Positions 51,862 to 60,418 of a stretch of 64,000 nucleotides of DNA are shown in pieces. The notes beneath the pieces are model-generated. The model was not told the DNA's origin. It did not search any database and worked only from the letters and a program-made list of their open reading frames with translations. The stretch comes from an uncultured Bacteroidales bacterium (GTDB taxonomy: Bacteria > Bacteroidota > Bacteroidia > Bacteroidales > F082): positions 124,001-188,000 of the forward strand of contig ONFF01000009.1 of assembly GCA_900317055.1 (NCBI GenBank), given 5' to 3'. The position numbers were made by a program, and so were the translations under genes. Positions within the stretch are counted from its first letter, which is position 1, and each line of letters starts with the position of its first letter.

Positions 51862-52964
51862 AAGATGGTCTCCTTTATTTTTATGGCCACGGCCTTGGCA
51901 AGAGGAGGAGGTACTGAGTTTCCAACTTGTCGATGCTGGTCTAGATTTTTTATAGTTCCTGACCTACCGCGAATTGGGCCTCTTAATACATAACTATCAG
52001 GGTAGCCATGTATTCTCATATATTCTCGTGGCGTTAAATACCTGTCTTCAATTGGATGAAAAAATATTTCTCCACCTCGCAAGGTGTTTGAAGGTCGATT
52101 GCGATCCAAACGCAAAAACTTGGTTGTGTCTTTTTGTGTCAAACCACCGATTTGTTCTTTGGGAAGATGGGTTTGAGAAGATAAGTTTTTCCCTTCAGGC
52201 ACTCCGTGTATACGTTCTTTGTCACGGCGAGGAGTCACATCATAATGGCTGTTATCAGGGACAATGTCAGTCTCGGTTTTTAGTATTGGTTTTCCGAGTC
52301 CTTTGATTACTTCGCCGACAGTTACGTATGGAGGTAGGTCAAACAAACTCATAGTTTCAGAAGGTTGGGAATGAGTTGGATTGGGAAATTGGAAACCGTT
52401 AGGCTTTTTCGTTGCTACAATGAAAACTCTCTCTCTCAATTGTGCGACACCATAATCAGCAGCCAGCATGACACGCCATTTTGGAATATACCCCAATTCT
52501 TCAAGACTTTTTATAAATTGCTTAAAAACACCTCCGCTTTTTCCATTTAGGTCTTTTGCATTAAGGAGCCCTTTCACTTGTTCTATCATCAAGGCTCTTG
52601 GTTGTATGGCTTTTGCATACCTAATCATTTGAAATAACAGCACACCGCGTTCGTCAAGCATTGATTTTTGTTTTCCAATTTGAGAAAATGCCTGACACGG
52701 AGGACCTCCAAAAAGCAAATCCACTTCTCCCGATTTAAATCCTAGATCATCAAGTATTTTTTGAGGAGAAATCTCTTTTATGTCTCCTTCATAAACAATA
52801 GTTTTTCTTTCTTCTCTAGATATGTTTTCTCGCAAAGTCTCACAGCAGTGTTTGTCAAGTTCGACACATGAGAGGATATCAAATCCCGCCTGTAGAACTC
52901 CGATGTCCATGCCTCCAGCTCCTGAAAACAAGGAAAGTGCCGTTAACCGATTATGCGTTATCAT
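51825..52964 (-). CDS. DNA (cytosine-5)-methyltransferase
   Basis: A 379-residue C5-methyltransferase with all main motifs: SAM-binding FSGAGGMD (residues 13-20), catalytic GGPPCQAFSQIG (Cys90), MIEQVKGL, QLRERVFIVA, a target-recognition region of about residues 200-320, and RQVGNSVPP near the end. It protects DNA against the adjoining NotI-family endonuclease. ATG 52964 is chosen: it follows a -7 box (minus TACCTTTG, 52994-53001), and an upstream TTG adds nothing conserved. Translation into the endonuclease gene is coupled by overlap, so methylation comes first. Confidence 0.92.
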   Translation of the reverse strand: MITHNRLTALSLFSGAGGMDIGVLQAGFDILSCVELDKHCCETLRENISREERKTIVYEGDIKEISPQKILDDLGFKSGEVDLLFGGPPCQAFSQIGKQKSMLDERGVLLFQMIRYAKAIQPRALMIEQVKGLLNAKDLNGKSGGVFKQFIKSLEELGYIPKWRVMLAADYGVAQLRERVFIVATKKPNGFQFPNPTHSQPSETMSLFDLPPYVTVGEVIKGLGKPILKTETDIVPDNSHYDVTPRRDKERIHGVPEGKNLSSQTHLPKEQIGGLTQKDTTKFLRLDRNRPSNTLRGGEIFFHPIEDRYLTPREYMRIHGYPDSYVLRGPIRGRSGTIKNLDQHRQVGNSVPPPLAKAVAIKIKETILCQKSTNCLDTQ

Positions 52965-53068
52965 GATTTGTTTTTCACGGTTTTTCAATGCAGCAAAGGT
53001 AGTAAAAAATCTTAATCTTTAATACTGAATTCTAAAAAGCCAAAAAATGTTTTTTTTGAATTCTGGTA

Positions 53069-54475
53069 TTATTTCTTCATCTCAAACACTACAGCGTGCT
53101 GCATGTCGAAATGATTCGGGAAATCAATGCGGTAACGACCGTCAGCTTCCTTGCAAAGGGAGGCTTTTTTTGTGCTGCCTAATACTTTGATTTTTCCCGT
53201 CTTCAGCTTTATGTCTTTGGCCTCAAACCAATAAGTGTCGGGAACAGGGTTTTCCTGTTCGTCCAAGAGGAAAATACCATAGACTTTGTCGTCTTTCTGC
53301 GTGAAACAAAACTTGCCGTAAGTAAAAGGATAAATTGGGCGTGTGCCGTAGATAGCTTCGCCGTTCACCTGCATCCACTTACCGATTTCTTTCATGCGAA
53401 GCAAGGCGGTGTCGGGCAGGTTGCCGTCGGCATCAGGCCCTACATTGAGGAGGAAATTGCCGCCCTTGGCCACGATGTCGCACAAAAGATGGATGAGTTT
53501 GTTGGTGCTTTTGTAAGTGTCGGTGGAGACATACGACCACGAGTTGCCCATCGACATGCAAGTTTCCCAAGGATAGGGCAGGAGCGAGTCGGGCACCTGC
53601 TGCTCGGGAGTCTGGTAGTTCTCGTATTTGCCGCCTACCGAACGGTCGACGATGATGAGGTCGGGGTTGTTTTCGCGGGCAATTTCGGCTACTTTGGGCA
53701 TGTCAATGTCCTGGATGTAGCCTTGGCATCCGAGCCAGGGACGCGTTTCGTCGTTCACGCTCCATTCGGGGCGCACCCAGCCACCATCGAGCCACAGGAT
53801 GTCGATGTCGCCGTAGTTGTGGGTAAGCTCGCGGATCTGTCTGTGAGTAAATTGCTTGTATTTCTCAAAACGCTCGGGCATAGTAGTCGGGTCGTAGTTG
53901 ACATTGCGGTCGGGGGTGGCCCATTCATGTGCCCAATAGTCATCGCAGTGCCAGTCGGGTTTCGAAAAATAGAGACCAGTCCAAAAGCCTTTTTCGCGGA
54001 AGGCTTTCACCACTTCGCCCGTGATGTCAGCTTTGGGATTTTTCGAGAACGGGCAGCTTGGGTCGACAGTGGAGTAGGTGGTCTCCTTCGTGTCGAACAT
54101 GCAGAAGCCGTCGTGGTGCTTCGTGGTGAAGACAACATACTTCATGCCCGCGTTTTTGGCGGCCTCGGCCCATTTTGAAGGATCGAAATGTTGCGGGTTG
54201 AAGGTTTTGTTAAGATTTTGGTAATCAGTCTTATATTGGTAATAATCGGCGCCATTGCGGTTGATCCAAGGCTCGTTGCAGATGGACCATGACTCCACCA
54301 CTTCCCATTGGGCGTAGATGCCCCAATGCATCATGAATCCAAATTTCAGGTCCTGCCATTGGCTGATGCGGTTGGTGATGACAGGGTCGGTTTCGGGAAG
54401 TTGGTCGGTTTGGGCAAAAGTGGTTGCGTAGAAAATGCTTATTAATAATAAGAGGAGTGATACTTTTTTCTTCAT
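53069..54475 (-). CDS. Alpha-L-fucosidase, glycoside hydrolase family 29
   Basis: A 468-residue exported enzyme (signal ending TTFAQ) that removes alpha-L-fucose from host or plant glycans. The GH29 landmarks are FGFMMHWGIYAQ near the start, TKHHDGFCMF, and the nucleophile Asp230 in DIDILWLDGGW. A short C-terminal beta domain follows. There is no T9SS or lipoprotein signal, so it is likely periplasmic. A minus-strand TATCTTTG at 54497-54504 lies 20 bases before the start. The 3' end is duplicated as a remnant at 50332. Confidence 0.93.
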   Translation of the reverse strand: MKKKVSLLLLLISIFYATTFAQTDQLPETDPVITNRISQWQDLKFGFMMHWGIYAQWEVVESWSICNEPWINRNGADYYQYKTDYQNLNKTFNPQHFDPSKWAEAAKNAGMKYVVFTTKHHDGFCMFDTKETTYSTVDPSCPFSKNPKADITGEVVKAFREKGFWTGLYFSKPDWHCDDYWAHEWATPDRNVNYDPTTMPERFEKYKQFTHRQIRELTHNYGDIDILWLDGGWVRPEWSVNDETRPWLGCQGYIQDIDMPKVAEIARENNPDLIIVDRSVGGKYENYQTPEQQVPDSLLPYPWETCMSMGNSWSYVSTDTYKSTNKLIHLLCDIVAKGGNFLLNVGPDADGNLPDTALLRMKEIGKWMQVNGEAIYGTRPIYPFTYGKFCFTQKDDKVYGIFLLDEQENPVPDTYWFEAKDIKLKTGKIKVLGSTKKASLCKEADGRYRIDFPNHFDMQHAVVFEMKK

Positions 54476-54511
54476 GGAAGCTGAGTTTTAATGCGCCAAA
54501 GATACGAAAAA

Positions 54512-54545
54512 ACCACGATTCGCAGCAAACACTGCAAATCGTGGT
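54512..54545 (-). terminator. Terminator of the zeta-toxin-like operon
   Basis: ACCACGATT / AATCGTGGT with an inner GCAG / CTGC stem; on the minus strand it is followed by TTTTTT. It abuts the fucosidase promoter. Confidence 0.85.
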
Positions 54546-54571
54546 CGGTTTTTCTATGTGATGTTGGAAGA

Positions 54572-54772
54572 TTATTCCTGTTCCATCAGGGCTTTGACTT
54601 CCTTGGCTTTCACGGTGTAGATGTTACCATCGGCATCGCAGAAGCAGAAGGTGCCATTGTGGCGGCAGCGCATGGTGAGCAAGCGTTGCATGGAGAGGTC
54701 GAGGCCACTCATCAGCTTCTTGGTGAAGGAGGATACTTCATTCTTCTTGGCATTCACTGTTACTGTTGTCAT
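54572..54772 (-). CDS. 66-residue partner of the zeta-toxin-like protein
   Basis: A small basic protein starting MTTVTVNAKKNEVSSFTKKL and ending VKAKEVKALMEQE, not recognised by family. It overlaps the end of the zeta-toxin-like gene by 35 bases in another frame, so the two are translationally coupled. It could be an antitoxin, but zeta-type antitoxins (epsilon) are usually encoded before the toxin and are helical bundles; this one has a predicted strand pair (GTFCFCDADGNIYTV). Confidence 0.6.
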   Translation of the reverse strand: MTTVTVNAKKNEVSSFTKKLMSGLDLSMQRLLTMRCRHNGTFCFCDADGNIYTVKAKEVKALMEQE

Positions 54773-55364
54773 ATTGTCTGATTTTTTTGAATTTTTCTTC
54801 GTTGTAAAACTTGATGGATTTGATGTTTCCTTCGGCGATGATTTCGGAGGGCATGATGCTGTTGTCGATGAACAAGAAATAGTCAACGACGGGGCAATAA
54901 AGATGGAATAGGTTCTTGATGCCCGCTTTGTAACGCCTGCGGATAATGTTGTCGTCCACATGATGACCGCCATGCTTCACTCGCTCAGCCACGCGCTTGA
55001 TGGCCAGTTCGGGACTTTGCAGCCAGAAATAAACGAGGCTGGCTTTGTAGCCCTGTTCGCGTGCCTTGAGGATGAGGGAGTGATAGGATTTGGCAGCCAA
55101 GGTGGTTTCGATGGCAAAATCAACTTTGTCAGCGATGTGTTTTTTGATGCATGTCAACATCAGGCGACCTGCGGCGACCTTGGCACCGTCGGGGTTGAGC
55201 GGTGACAGACCCTTGGCGATTTCGTCGCAGTTGACGAACTCCTTGCACTGCAGCGTCTCAGGCAAAACAGTCAAGGAGGCTGTGGTCTTTCCAGCTCCAT
55301 TACAACCTGATATGATATATAAATTAGGCATCAAATAATAATTCTGCTCGTTTTGTGATGACAT
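54738..55364 (-). CDS. Zeta-toxin-family P-loop kinase
   Basis: A 208-residue protein. Walker A GCNGAGKTT (residues 20-28) is followed by VNCDEIAKGL, where the Asp matches the catalytic base of zeta toxins, then FAIETTLAAKSY and a lid region with RVAERVKHGGHHV. Zeta toxins phosphorylate UDP-N-acetylglucosamine; many chromosomal relatives have other or unknown substrates. Met12 (55331) may be the true start because the P-loop fold begins there. A minus-strand TATCTTTG is at 55386-55393. Confidence 0.82.
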   Translation of the reverse strand: MSSQNEQNYYLMPNLYIISGCNGAGKTTASLTVLPETLQCKEFVNCDEIAKGLSPLNPDGAKVAAGRLMLTCIKKHIADKVDFAIETTLAAKSYHSLILKAREQGYKASLVYFWLQSPELAIKRVAERVKHGGHHVDDNIIRRRYKAGIKNLFHLYCPVVDYFLFIDNSIMPSEIIAEGNIKSIKFYNEEKFKKIRQYDNSNSECQEE

Positions 55365-55490
55365 ATTTCATGCCAATTCACGCTGCAAAGATACAAAAAA
55401 TGTGAATGTGTCAACACTTTTCCACACTTTTCCACGATATTTTTTGGGATTTCTTTTTAATTATCTGAAAATCATACTAGTTGATAAACC

Positions 55491-55646
55491 TATGTCATTC
55501 CAGCTTAGCCTCCCATGTCATTCCTACGGAGGTGTGTGCGTTGGCTAGGAATCTATGGGAGGCGGTTCAAAGCAGTTAACCTAATGGGCCGGCTTCAGAA
55601 AGCATAGATTCCATGCTTTCACACAGCCCAGCGCAGGAATGACATA
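55491..55646. repeat. Composite palindromic repeat (TATGTCATTCC type)
   Basis: Outer arms TATGTCATTCC (55491-55501) and GGAATGACATA (55636-55646) enclose a second pair CCTCCCAT (55509-55516) / ATGGGAGG (55555-55562) and a small hairpin GAAAGCAT / ATGCTTTC (~55598-55620). It fills most of the 391-base gap between the zeta-toxin-like gene and the next lipoprotein; I see no gene in it. Confidence 0.8.
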
Positions 55647-55755
55647 CTTTCTGAAGTCTGTTGACACCTAACTTTTGCGATAACATGACCTTTTTCCGTA
55701 ATTCTATGCTGATTCTTCCCAAAAAGTTGTACTTTTACCGCCTCAATCCAACGCA

Positions 55756-56319
55756 ATGAAGATTCGTACGATTATCGGATTACTACTTTTGGCTTTGGCG
55801 GTATGTTCCTGCCAAAAGCCCGTGGAGTATCCTATCGAGCCAAAGATTACATACGAGGGTTTCACCTATTTGATTAATGCTGACAGTACATTCAGCGGTG
55901 AGGGTATCATTGCTTTTTCTTATACCGATGGCGACGGTGACCTTGGCCTTGATGACGGCGATACATTGCCGCCTTTCGGCTTCCACGATACACATTATTA
56001 TAATATGGTGATTGATTACCTGAAATGTGTCAATGGCGAGTTCGTAAAGACGCCGCTGCTGAGTCCTCATGTGCCGACCAGTCCTGCCGACACGCTTGTG
56101 CTTTACGATACGGTGACCTTCAATGCCCGTTTCAAGCGACTTCGTGACTCGGAGGAACCGAAGGCCATCAGTGGCACGATGGAGTACAAGCTTACAGTAC
56201 AAAATCCTTTCTCACCCAACGACACGGTGAAGTTTGAGATTCGTATCCTTGACCGTGCATTGCATGAAAGCAATGTGATACAGACCGAGCCCATTTTTAC
56301 TAATCCTACAATGAAATAA
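55756..56319 (+). CDS. Unrecognised lipoprotein
   Basis: A 187-residue protein with a clear lipobox (ALAVCSC) and no domain I can name. It contains an acidic calcium-loop-like stretch (SYTDGDGDLGLDDGD) and otherwise alternates in a beta-sandwich fashion. It lies 12 bases before the M1 peptidase gene, so both are probably in one operon with the next lipoprotein and the YD-like protein. Confidence 0.7.
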   Translation: MKIRTIIGLLLLALAVCSCQKPVEYPIEPKITYEGFTYLINADSTFSGEGIIAFSYTDGDGDLGLDDGDTLPPFGFHDTHYYNMVIDYLKCVNGEFVKTPLLSPHVPTSPADTLVLYDTVTFNARFKRLRDSEEPKAISGTMEYKLTVQNPFSPNDTVKFEIRILDRALHESNVIQTEPIFTNPTMK

Positions 56320-56331
56320 TAATACAGCAAT

Positions 56332-58629
56332 ATGAAACGACTTTTATTATTCTTAGTTTTGTTATTGACTTTTGCCAGTTTACAAGCGCAAACCGTTGGC
56401 GAGAACATTGATGTTACGCACTATGAAATCCACCTTTGGGGCTTCGATTTTACCAATCGCACGCTGCAAGGTGAGGCTTTTGTTGACTTCAACACAACAG
56501 CCAGTCTTTCCACCCTCGTGCTGGAGTTGAAGACTCTCACTGTCACCGACGTGGCCTCCGACTACTATGGTGTGGAGAGTTTCAGCCAAGAGGGCGATTT
56601 CCTTACCATCGTTTTCGATGAGACCATAGCCGCCAACGAGCATGTCACCTTAGATGTGCGCTATGGAGGATCTACCTTCAACGAGACCTGGGGCGGTGTG
56701 GAATGGTGGGGCACCGATTATGTCTATAACCTTGGCGTGGGTTTCGACAGCCAACCCCACAATCTCGGCAAGACTTGGTTCCCCTGCGTGGACAACTTCA
56801 CCGACAAGGCCACCTACGACCTGATCATCAGCGTCAGTAATGACAAGAAGGCCATCTGTGGCGGCAACCTTATGGAACATTATGACAATGGAGATGGTAC
56901 TTCCACTTGGCATTGGTTTACCCCACAAGAGATTTCGACCTATCACATTTCTTTCGCCATCGGCGATTACGAACTGTGGCAAGATACCTATGAAGGGCTT
57001 AATGGAGACATCTTGATCGATGTGTACGCCAAACCCAACCAGATGAATAATGTACCTGGAACCTTTGTCCACATCAAGGAAATCATTGCGTTCTTTGAAG
57101 AGAATCTTGGCCCTTATCCTTTCAACCGTATCGGCTATGTCAGCACGGGCAAGGGCTGCATGGAGCATACCGACAATATCGCCTTTGCAGCAAGCATCAT
57201 CGACGGCACCACCTCGGGTGAGGAGTATGTTGCCCATGAATTGTCACACATGTGGTCGGGCAACCTGGTGACTTGCACCGAAGCGGGCGATATGTGGCTC
57301 AACGAAGGCTTCGCGCAGTTTTGGGGTGCTTTTTACGAAGCCGGTGTCTATGGTGAACAGCATTTCCAGAATACGATTTCGAATAAGGTCAGTGCCATCA
57401 CTGCATGGTGCAATAGCCCCTCCAACTGGATGCCGCTCAACAACATGCCCTTGAACATGACTTACGACAGCGATGCGGTCTATGAGCGCGGTGCTGTCAT
57501 TGTCAACACGATGATGAACTACATGGGTCGCGAGAACTTCCTGGCAGCCATGCGAGCCTATTTCCAACAATATGCCTATCAGACAGCTACCTCCGAGCAG
57601 CTGTGTGAAGCCTTAACCCAATATTCTGGCATTGACATGCACGGTTTCTTTGACACCTATGTCTATTCGAGCGGCATGCCTAATCTGTTTGCATCAATTA
57701 TCTCTATTGAACCAGTCGGTGGTCAATACGAAGTGACGCTTGACTTGCACTATCAACATATTGGCGATTCACACATCGGTCAAAGCAATGTGTGCGAACT
57801 GACTTTCATTGGTCCTGACTTCCAGTGGGTCACTGAGAAAGTGAGTTGGGACAACCAGCATGGCAGCGCTACGGTCATTCTCGACTTTGAACCTGTGTGT
57901 ATGGTGAGCGACATCAACAACAACTGGTTGGACGGAAAGCAACAGAAGACTGTCATGGTGAAGACATCGGCACAGCAAGCCTGCCATGGCTTCAGGTTTG
58001 AGGCCACCGCTCTGGCTGACTCGGTGTTTGTCGCTGTCGAGAATAACTTGGTGGGTCCTTACGACGACCCGCTGATACCCAAACTGACCCTTTCGTCCAA
58101 GCATTTTTGGTCCATCAACCGTTATGACTTTGGTGCGGCTAAGGTGAAAGGTATGTTTGATTACTCAAAGACCCAGGACGGCGACATCATCCAATCCGAA
58201 AACGATTCGGCCACCTTGCTTTACCGCAAGAACGCTTCGGAGGCTTGGCACGAAATCGCCCACACGATCTATTCAGGCTCCACTTGGAAAGTAGGTCGTC
58301 TTGTGGTCGATGATGTCATGCCGGGTGAATACGCTATCGCCGTTTGGGACAAGGAAGCCCTCGGCACTGAAGAATATGCCGAGCCTGAAAAGCAGATGCA
58401 ACTGTTCCCTAATCCTTCCAAAGACAGGGTTCGCATGACTTGGAGTGGCATTTGCGACGGTGTCATCCGCGTTCTTAGCCTGAATGGGAAAGAAGTGAGA
58501 AACGCTACATTTATCCAAACTGACAACCTTGAGCTTTCAACGGAAGGCTTGGCAAAGGGTTGCTATACAGTGGTGCGTCTCAATCAGGATGGCAGAGTCA
58601 TGGAAACCAAGAAATTAATCGTTAAATGA
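56332..58629 (+). CDS. Secreted M1-family aminopeptidase with T9SS sorting domain
   Basis: A 765-residue zinc peptidase. After the signal peptide (ending SLQAQ), the N-terminal beta domain leads to the substrate-binding motif GCMEH (275-279, the GAMEN equivalent) and the zinc site HELSH (302-306) with distal Glu325 in WLNEGF. The C-terminal ~80 residues (QLFPNPSKDRVRM ... GCYTVVRLNQ) are a T9SS type A signal, so the enzyme is exported to the cell surface. It would release N-terminal residues from external peptides. Its stop overlaps the start of the next gene. Confidence 0.92.
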   Translation: MKRLLLFLVLLLTFASLQAQTVGENIDVTHYEIHLWGFDFTNRTLQGEAFVDFNTTASLSTLVLELKTLTVTDVASDYYGVESFSQEGDFLTIVFDETIAANEHVTLDVRYGGSTFNETWGGVEWWGTDYVYNLGVGFDSQPHNLGKTWFPCVDNFTDKATYDLIISVSNDKKAICGGNLMEHYDNGDGTSTWHWFTPQEISTYHISFAIGDYELWQDTYEGLNGDILIDVYAKPNQMNNVPGTFVHIKEIIAFFEENLGPYPFNRIGYVSTGKGCMEHTDNIAFAASIIDGTTSGEEYVAHELSHMWSGNLVTCTEAGDMWLNEGFAQFWGAFYEAGVYGEQHFQNTISNKVSAITAWCNSPSNWMPLNNMPLNMTYDSDAVYERGAVIVNTMMNYMGRENFLAAMRAYFQQYAYQTATSEQLCEALTQYSGIDMHGFFDTYVYSSGMPNLFASIISIEPVGGQYEVTLDLHYQHIGDSHIGQSNVCELTFIGPDFQWVTEKVSWDNQHGSATVILDFEPVCMVSDINNNWLDGKQQKTVMVKTSAQQACHGFRFEATALADSVFVAVENNLVGPYDDPLIPKLTLSSKHFWSINRYDFGAAKVKGMFDYSKTQDGDIIQSENDSATLLYRKNASEAWHEIAHTIYSGSTWKVGRLVVDDVMPGEYAIAVWDKEALGTEEYAEPEKQMQLFPNPSKDRVRMTWSGICDGVIRVLSLNGKEVRNATFIQTDNLELSTEGLAKGCYTVVRLNQDGRVMETKKLIVK

Positions 58630-59159
58630 GAAATAAAATGAAGAATATCAAGTATTTATCGGTTTTGCTCATGTTGGGTTTCTTTTTCGTATCTTGCGAA
58701 AAACAGCCTCAGGAGAACGAATGGGAAAAGTATTATGGATACACCAATGAGGAAATCGTTGGGTCGTATTCTTTTTCCAACATTTCGAGTGCTTTTGATG
58801 ATTTGACAGAAGGCGCCTATCTCCATATTTGCGAGGATGCTAAAGTCAACATCACGGCAACATCTGTGAGCACTATCGAGTTTAAGGTAAATTGTCCGAG
58901 CGATGAATTCAATCGGACATTTGAGGGTAGGCCTTGTGTGACCGATGACGACTTTTTGATTAATATGACGGTTCCTTCGGGGAACGCACATCCTGATTAT
59001 GAGTTGACGGTTTATGTCTATAAAAATGCCCAAGGCAAAATCCGTCTTCACGGTTTTGCCCGGCAAATTACCTATCAAATCGTTAACAATCCGGATGGCT
59101 CGACTGTGTATAATGTCAAGTCTAAAGTCAATTATTATTTCGATGTCATTAAAAACTAA
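58626..59159 (+). CDS. Unrecognised lipoprotein
   Basis: A 177-residue protein with lipobox LGFFFVSC. ATG 58626 overlaps the upstream stop (ATGA), while Met5 (58638) is an equally good start for the signal peptide. The mature part is beta-rich (VNITATSVSTIEFKVNC; YELTVYVYKNAQGKIRLHGF) and resembles the generic calycin-like or DUF-type lipoproteins of gut Bacteroidota; no family can be named with confidence. Confidence 0.65.
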   Translation: MRNKMKNIKYLSVLLMLGFFFVSCEKQPQENEWEKYYGYTNEEIVGSYSFSNISSAFDDLTEGAYLHICEDAKVNITATSVSTIEFKVNCPSDEFNRTFEGRPCVTDDDFLINMTVPSGNAHPDYELTVYVYKNAQGKIRLHGFARQITYQIVNNPDGSTVYNVKSKVNYYFDVIKN

Positions 59160-59171
59160 ATACTTACAACG

Positions 59172-60368
59172 ATGAAAAAAGGATTATTTACTTTGGCTAT
59201 CCTCGTGATGGCATTTGGAAATTTGGGCTTTGCACAACACAAAGCGAATCTGAAATCAGATGCGACGGCCAATGTGCTCAAGCACTATGGTGTTCGCGAC
59301 GAAACAACATTGGTGCCGGAGATCGCTACTTGGGAGACCACTTATAGCGAGAAGTATCGTACTGTCTACACTTACGATGAGTATGATTATTATCTCATTG
59401 AGGAATTCACAAAAATAGATGAAGGCGATGGCTGGGTAGACTATTACATGATTAACTATGAGTACGACTTTTATGGCAATTTGCTTGAGGCGGTGGCCAA
59501 GTCAGCTTACGAAACTGGTATGATGGAAAACGAGACTCGCGCTTCCTATACTTATGATGACGATCAGCTGAGCGAAGTCATTTATCAAGAATGGGAAAAC
59601 GGAACTTGGGAGAACGAAATGAAAGAGGTCTACAACTACAACGGTGATGTGACAACAGTCCTTTATTGGGATTGGAACGGTTCCAATTGGACTTCCGACG
59701 AGCTATACACCTACACCCGCAATGGCAACACCATCGAACTCATCATGCAATACATGCAAGGCGGTGCTTGGCAAAACGAGGAGAAAGAGATTATCACCCT
59801 TAATTTTGATGAGAGAGTCACTGAAATCCTCAATCAAGACTGGGTTGGCTCTTCATGGGTCAATGATGAATTGACCACCTACAATTATGAAGGCGATGTT
59901 TTCCCCACCAAGACCGTGAAGGAATGGAACGGCTCGGATTGGGAGAATCATCTGAAGTTTGAATACGCTTATGACGGCAATGGTAACGCAGTGAGTGGTC
60001 TTTGCCTTGGTTTTGGAGGTTATGACTGGGTGTCAGAAGATGGCGATATCGAGATGGTATTCGGTAATGGCGAAAAGAGTAACGAATACTACGGCTTATG
60101 GGTTGAAGTGGCCTATGTCGATCTGACAAATGTGGATGAAAATGTTTCTGCTGCTAGCTTCAAAGTGTATCCTGTGCCTGCCGAGAATGAAATCCAGATT
60201 CAGGCCGAAGGTTTCCAGAAAGCTGAAATCTATAGTCTTACTGGACAGAAACTAATGGAAAGCCTGGTTGAGAAGATGAATGTCAGTTCGTTGAGCCAAG
60301 GCGTTTATCTGTTGAGGCTTTACGACCAATCAGGCAAGGCTGAGGCACAAAGAATTGTTGTGAAATAA
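59172..60368 (+). CDS. Secreted YD-like repeat protein with T9SS sorting domain
   Basis: A 398-residue exported protein (signal ending LGFAQ). The middle has six or so ~40-residue units of the form YxYD.....E.....W.NG.W.NE (SYTYDDDQLSEVIYQEWENG; YTRNGNTIELIMQYMQGG), like short RHS/YD repeats. The C-terminal ~70 residues (KVYPVPAENEIQIQ ... GVYLLRLYDQ) are a T9SS sorting domain. Such proteins are probably surface-attached and bind ligands. Last gene of the operon begun at 55756; a terminator follows. Confidence 0.8.
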   Translation: MKKGLFTLAILVMAFGNLGFAQHKANLKSDATANVLKHYGVRDETTLVPEIATWETTYSEKYRTVYTYDEYDYYLIEEFTKIDEGDGWVDYYMINYEYDFYGNLLEAVAKSAYETGMMENETRASYTYDDDQLSEVIYQEWENGTWENEMKEVYNYNGDVTTVLYWDWNGSNWTSDELYTYTRNGNTIELIMQYMQGGAWQNEEKEIITLNFDERVTEILNQDWVGSSWVNDELTTYNYEGDVFPTKTVKEWNGSDWENHLKFEYAYDGNGNAVSGLCLGFGGYDWVSEDGDIEMVFGNGEKSNEYYGLWVEVAYVDLTNVDENVSAASFKVYPVPAENEIQIQAEGFQKAEIYSLTGQKLMESLVEKMNVSSLSQGVYLLRLYDQSGKAEAQRIVVK

Positions 60369-60387
60369 ACAAATAAATCGTGAAATA

Positions 60388-60417
60388 AAAAAAGGAGGCA
60401 ACGCCTCCTTTTTTTAT
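60388..60417. terminator. Terminator between the YD-like protein and the histidine kinase
   Basis: AAAGGAGGC / GCCTCCTTT stem with an AAC loop and T-tracts on both strands. Confidence 0.9.
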
Positions 60418-60418
60418 T

